This document shows, one piece after another, positions 59,201-64,000 of a DNA stretch of 64,000 bases. The position numbers were made by a program, and so were the translations under genes. Each line of letters opens with the position of its first letter. Positions within the stretch are counted from its first letter, which is position 1. The stretch is from contig CM037837.1 in NCBI GenBank assembly GCA_021234535.1, positions 9,109,218 through 9,173,217 of the forward strand. The letters run 5' to 3'. Origin of the DNA: Stichopus chloronotus (lineage: Eukaryota > Echinodermata > Holothuroidea > Aspidochirotida > Stichopodidae). The notes beneath the pieces were generated by a model, which saw nothing but the letters and a program-made list of their open reading frames with translations, was not told the DNA's origin and searched no databases.

Positions 59201-61560
59201 GTGTTTAGTATATTGTACCTACAGGTGAGCCACTGTACATGTCAAAACTGTGTAGTGGACTGGAATTCAGTTTGTTTTCCATGAATTATTGACAAAATAT
59301 TCATAACAAAATACGTTGCATTACAGGAATTGCAGTGGAGTTGGTCTTTATGCATAAGCTTGTACAGCTGCATTATTTCAATGTTGTTTGTTCCTCTAAT
59401 TTGAGGGCTTGTAGTTAATGTCACCTGTAGGCAGTGACCGAAAATTACAGTATGAAGCAGAGGAGAAAATGACCTTTTGTGGGCCCAACATAAGTATTCC
59501 AAGCTGGAAATTATAAATTTGAAGTAATTTCAGGAATTTGAAAAAAATTTGAAAAAAAAAGAGGAGAGCGGTATTAATAACAGTATCATAGAAACTAGAA
59601 AAAAGGTGATGTATACTGATTTCCTCTCCATGATCTGTCAAAATAAAGTGGAGTGAGTATTCCCTCAGATACTATTACAGTATGATAGACCTGGTAACAT
59701 TCAAAGGATGAGACAGTGTGAGGAGTGCATTCAATGGTTAAGTAGTATTTACAACACTCCTTACTTGTCTCAACATAACAATTACACTCCCTTCAATCAC
59801 TCTAAGAGCACAGTAACCTTTAACACTGTACCTCTGTTGGTACCATCCAGTCTGCAGTAATACAGAACAATAGTACATGTAGTGCCTCCTTCCCATTCTG
59901 CCATCCTGATGTGCCTAGAGTGTGGAGGTACTGATATTTATCATGTTTTTAATTCAAGTTATAATCACAGTGTTCAGAGTCCAAGAAATTTGACAGAATC
60001 ATCATAGAAATATCTCTTAAATCAATTTAAGGGCAGTGGCCTTCATGAGGACAGGTAAGCCTTTATAACCCTGTAGGTCCTTATTGTCTGCCTAATCGAG
60101 TGCTACAAATTTTGATTATACGTAATTGCTATTTTAGGTACCCTGTGCACCAGTTTAATTGACTTTGTATCATTAAATACTGTGAGGAATATAAACAGTA
60201 AATCAACTGTATCATAGCCATGATAGAGCACATGTCTACAACTTTGTCGTGCCATGCACCACACACTGTACAGTAACCAATTCTTTGTGTGCACAGAAAG
60301 AATTGATTGGAAATGGTGATTTAATTCTCATATCAATTGTGACCACATTCTTTGATCACAAGTTTGGAAAGCTTAATACACATTTCTGCAACGAGATTTT
60401 ACATAAAATCCTGGGGAAACACTCGATGGTCAACAACATTTGAATTCACTGCACTTACTGCAGAGTTTGATCTCGGACAATCTGTAGACTGGTGCCATGG
60501 TAACGGGGTTGTGTCTGATTTCATGGAAAAACAACAGTTCAAGGGCTCTCGACTTAACTTTGCAGTAACGTCATATGGAAAGGAGCTTCCTTGACATCAT
60601 TTCATAGGTTTGTACCATGCCAGACATTTCATTTGAAACAGCTGTTTTAAAAACGTCCAGAAAGGGAAAGCGATCCTTGTTGCTATGATTGATACTGTAG
60701 GTCATAAATTGCACAAATCAAATTCACATTGTCATGTGAGTTGCACACTCATTATGAAATTACTTTATTTCCGTTAATACTTGATGAAGAGTTTAAGTAC
60801 TGTAGATTCAAAATAAGAAAAAAAATTGTTTAAATACTGTGGCTTTGCCCTAAGTCACCCCAAACATTTTTATTTATTAGACACCAATGCTAGACAATCT
60901 TACCTCACGATTATTGACATTTTGTCATGTTCTTCAACCCAATTGCTGACAAATTGTCCAAGCCACAAAGACTTGAGACAGGCAGATGTGTGCGGTGCCT
61001 TGTTATGCATTTGGCCAAATTGGCCCTGTTGTGTAGTGGGCCCCGCTTTACAAAAAAAGGGTTAAACTTTCTTTTTCTCATGTTTACATGCCTCAAGATG
61101 AAAATGGCTCTTGTACAGATGTATAGGTATGCTTTTATAGCAGTGATTTTACAATGTTTCTAATGACTATTAAAGGTGTAAGAGTCAATCACTTCCTCTC
61201 TCTCTTGACCATTAGTGAACTCCCTTCTCTCGTTTAGTATGCTGATATGTGATTCAGAGTAACATACAAGAAGTCTATCAGTTGTCATTGTAAGTCAGGG
61301 ACCGTACACAATACAGGTTGCACATGTTACTCACCTTTTAGATCTATAGCATAGAGGGCATGGTGTAAAAAGGTTATATGTGGACACTTTAAGTGAAGTT
61401 AAAAAATGCATCAGTGTCAGCAAGGGGCAAATGTGGTCACTTCCACACACCAGTTAAATGTGGAGAGGTCACCTTGGAAACCTCTGTGAATTTTGCCATT
61501 CTGGTGTGCTGGCCGAACAATTATTGAAAGCCTTTTTTGCCTTTCTTTGTTCCCCTACAG

Positions 61561-61686
61561 GTGTCCCAGATACAGAGAAGGCTAACAAGTCCCGAAGTTG
61601 AGAGGTTAAACATCAGAAGGGCAATACTGAGCACAATCCTGGAAGGGGAGAAGAAGTTTATAGCTGGCTTAGAGGAGCTGGTGAAA
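61561..61686 (+). CDS. BCR: BCR-like, exon 3 (start of DH/RhoGEF domain)
   Basis: The acceptor ttcccctacag and donor GTGAAA|GTAAGT bracket 42 codons, phase 0 on both sides. After VSQIQRRLTSPEVERL comes RRAILSTILEGEKKFIAGLEELV. The last part aligns with the first DH helix of BCR (M-R-K-W-V-L-S-G-I-L-A-S-E-E-T-Y-L-S-H-L-E-A-L-L), the helix that contacts the GTPase switch regions in RhoGEFs. Confidence 0.85.
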
Positions 61687-63850
61687 GTAAGTGAAGGTCT
61701 ATTTGAGGGTTTGTATTACTGTAGTCCTAGGAAACCTGGAAAATCCTGGAATAAGATTGGTCCATTTTCAAGGCCTTGAAAGTCCTTAAATTTGCTTCTT
61801 TGATGACATGTCCTGGAAAATTGTCACTGTGATATATAGCCATTGAAAACATTGTAAACTACCCAATCTTTAATGTGTGATAGCATATGCCAAATTATTT
61901 CCTTAATGTACAGATACAGTCCTGTAAGTTAGGATTTGTGAGGGTGTTGATGGCTGGAAAATCAAATCTGCAACCTGGAAAAGTCCCTGAACGTATTCCA
62001 TGAAAACATGCACAAATTCTGATTAAAGCTGCATGCTGATTTTGTCCTTTAATCTGAAAGGCAAACAGAGGTGTTGTTCCATGTTCATCAGACAAAAATG
62101 TAACCAATAGCATAGTTGTTGGGATGAAAGAGATATAAATGTGAATGATAAGCAGTTTTAAAAATGTCTTGAAGTTAAATGTTACGGCTCTACTCACCGC
62201 AAGAAGGGCATAATTTGCAATGTCATTTTGAAATGGAGTTTTATATTTGTAAGTTGCTGTAATAAGAATCTCAAAATGTACATCTGAAGAGTAAGTTAGA
62301 AGCTTTTAAACAAGTTCACGTAATGTTTTTTGTTTGATATTTATTTTTGACGGTTCAAACAAGCTGCCTTAGTTGGACTGTAATGTATCTCTACAATTAT
62401 CAATGTATGTACAGTACAATGTGACATAAACTCTATGTTGTGACAGAACATGACTATCTCATAATACACAGTGTGATCATGAGCTAACTTGTGTGTGGTG
62501 AACTAGTACTGTATTGTGGTAGATGATGTCTACACCATATCCTATATAAACCAGTATTTTCACCACAATTTAAGTGGTTAAGGAAGTCTCCTACACATAT
62601 GGTAAGTAATATGTTGATCATAATATCTTCTAAAACTCGTAATATCTGCAACGAACAAACACTTTTGGGTTGTTTCAAATAATTTCATTCAAACTGTATG
62701 GCAAGGAATTCTAATTTTGCTTTATTATCATGACTGTGTATTGCTATTTACTGGACCTTACGTTTGTGTACAGTCACTGTGCAACTGAATGTACGTCTCT
62801 GCCACAATTTTTTTTTTTATTTTGATTTTAATTTTTTGTTGTTCAACAGTCTGTTAAAAAATTGTGAAGTTATTTTGTAATGACTTGCAAATTTAAAACA
62901 AAGAATCCCTCTGTGTGTAGACCATCGTCTAAAATTAGCAATTGTTATGGATGTGTCGGCCTTGAATGGTGTGGACAACTGCCGTTTAGTTAGGAGTAGC
63001 CACTGTATTTGGCTGTTCGATTGTCTGCATTCAGCTCATATTTTGACTTCCTGTAACTTGGGATTACTGCTAATAGTTAGTTACAAATCTACAGTTTGTG
63101 AATTGAAGTTTTTGAAGATCTGTATACTTACAGTATCTCTGTCCCACTTTGTCATACACAACTTACAACCATGTACAACCCACCCAGTCATGGCAGTAGT
63201 ACTTAAGCAACACCAGTGATTTTTCAAAATTGATAATACAGTATGTGTCAACCACAACCTCGGTTTACTGGAAACATTGGTTAACAGAGTATTGTACTGT
63301 GGAAACTTTATCATCGTGACGTATAAGCATTGCTGTCACTGTATATTGTGTTTGGCATAATTGATGTACAGTAGCACCATTTTCAGGCAGTGTGCATTGC
63401 CATCAGTGTCTGAAAATGAAAATGTGAAATTGCTCTCGAACAATAGATTAATCGTGAATTTACATTTGCAGGAATTGGTCACAAGTAGTAGGTCAGTCTT
63501 AACAATGTGAGGCCGAAAAAAACACACAACAATGTCATCTGAAATGCTATTGTAATTTGTATAAAATAAACTAGCGGTAGACAAGATTGATTTATGTCTT
63601 GTAAATTAATTTGACAATGAACCTTACAAGGCAAATGCTACTGGAAGGGTATACCCATTGATGACATCATGTTGATCAGTCTGTTTCGAAGAGTTTAATG
63701 CTTCATACATCTAAAAGCAAACAGATCTTATAATAAAAGTTCAATAGTACTGTATACTGTGTGTGTGTGAACATTATACCTCCCTATTAAACTAACCACA
63801 GCCATATTACACCTTTGTATCTGCATATTCTCCTTTCCGTTCCTTTCCAG
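61687..63850 (+). other. BCR-like intron 3
   Basis: AT-rich with TACTGTA words and no recognisable exon; the flanking exons join in phase 0. Confidence 0.6.
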
Positions 63851-64000
63851 ATATCAGACTCTTTCCGGGCGAACATGACGCTCTCCGAAGCTTTTCTCAC
63901 TCGAGAAGAGTTTGATACCCTCTTTTTTCGAATACCAGAACTATGTGATGTACACCAGTCCTTCCTGAAGCGTCTAGAACCAAAGTTGGCCAACTGGAGT
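63851..64000 (+). CDS. BCR: BCR-like, exon 4 (DH domain, continues beyond window)
   Basis: The acceptor ccgttcctttccag is followed by 50 codons in phase 0, cut by the window edge. EAFLTREEFDTLFFRIPELCDV then HQSFLKRLEPKLANW aligns with BCR [25 protein letters not shown]. The L-F-F-x-I-P-E-L core and the following H-x-x-F-L helix are characteristic of the BCR/ABR DH domain. The rest of the DH, the PH, C2 and RhoGAP parts must lie to the right. Confidence 0.88.
   Translation, partial: MSDSFRANMTLSEAFLTREEFDTLFFRIPELCDVHQSFLKRLEPKLANWS

Larger units (their letters stand above)
51064..61560 (+). other. BCR-like intron 2 (10.5 kb)
   Basis: Holds, in order, an inverted TTCCC/GGGAA repeat cluster (51196-51455), the inverted TGACC-type array (51541-52700), a ~65-base tandem repeat (52770-53000), MITE A copy 2 (53673-54585), MITE C copy 3 (about 55700-56230), and then AT-rich DNA with frequent TACTGTA. 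A tataaaa at about 57258 has no associated ORF. No additional exon is supported. Confidence 0.55.

Noticed and set aside
1..64000. CRISPR array, prokaryotic operon or phage-like system
   Set aside because: The window is intron-bearing eukaryotic DNA. The tandem repeats have diverged units and no unique spacers of constant length.

Overview
This is a eukaryotic nuclear window, not a bacterial one. Genes are split by kilobase introns with GT-AG sites and polypyrimidine acceptors, long stretches are non-coding, and interspersed repeats are dense. The repeats are TTAA-flanked MITE-like elements, a degenerate non-LTR reverse transcriptase, arrays of a ~145-bp TGACC-type repeat, and many poly-C/poly-G tracts. 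The gene content and repeat style suggest a marine invertebrate, and my best guess is an echinoderm or another invertebrate deuterostome. That placement is an inference and could be wrong.

Three genes can be supported. (1) On the minus strand at the left (8230 downward, running off the window), the 5' exons of a mitochondrial proline dehydrogenase-family enzyme that most resembles hydroxyproline dehydrogenase (PRODH2). Exons 1-3 (8230-7796, 7291-7098, 6322-6208) join in phase. A fourth exon near 684-777 is only a candidate. (2) On the minus strand in the centre (34759-24042), an apparently complete six-exon ARMC5 gene. Its exon phases agree at every junction and give a 1224-residue protein with N-terminal armadillo repeats, a long Ser/Pro-rich linker, a second helical-repeat block and a C-terminal BTB domain. 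(3) On the plus strand at the right (41739 to the window end), the 5' part of a BCR-like RhoGEF/RhoGAP gene. It comprises the N-terminal coiled-coil exon, a linker exon and the first two exons of the DH (RhoGEF) domain. The rest lies beyond the window. Its first exon carries an apparent frameshift at a (GA)4 run.

Between the genes: 8.2-24 kb holds repeats, an RT relic, a GC-rich hairpin element and MITEs, with no convincing host gene. 34.8-41.7 kb separates ARMC5 from BCR and holds a full-length MITE, a foldback element and a possible divergent first exon. From 43 to 64 kb the BCR introns are crowded with the palindromic word TACTGTA/TACAGTA and with tandem and inverted duplications.

The three genes share no pathway and I see no operon-like logic: a mitochondrial imino-acid oxidase, a CUL3-type adaptor and a Rho-family regulator. 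The most unusual content is the repeat landscape. Three MITE families share TTAA-AGG/AGT ends (Kolobok/T2 style), two of their copies lie in opposite orientation on either side of ARMC5, and one repeat family occurs in both direct and inverted arrays.
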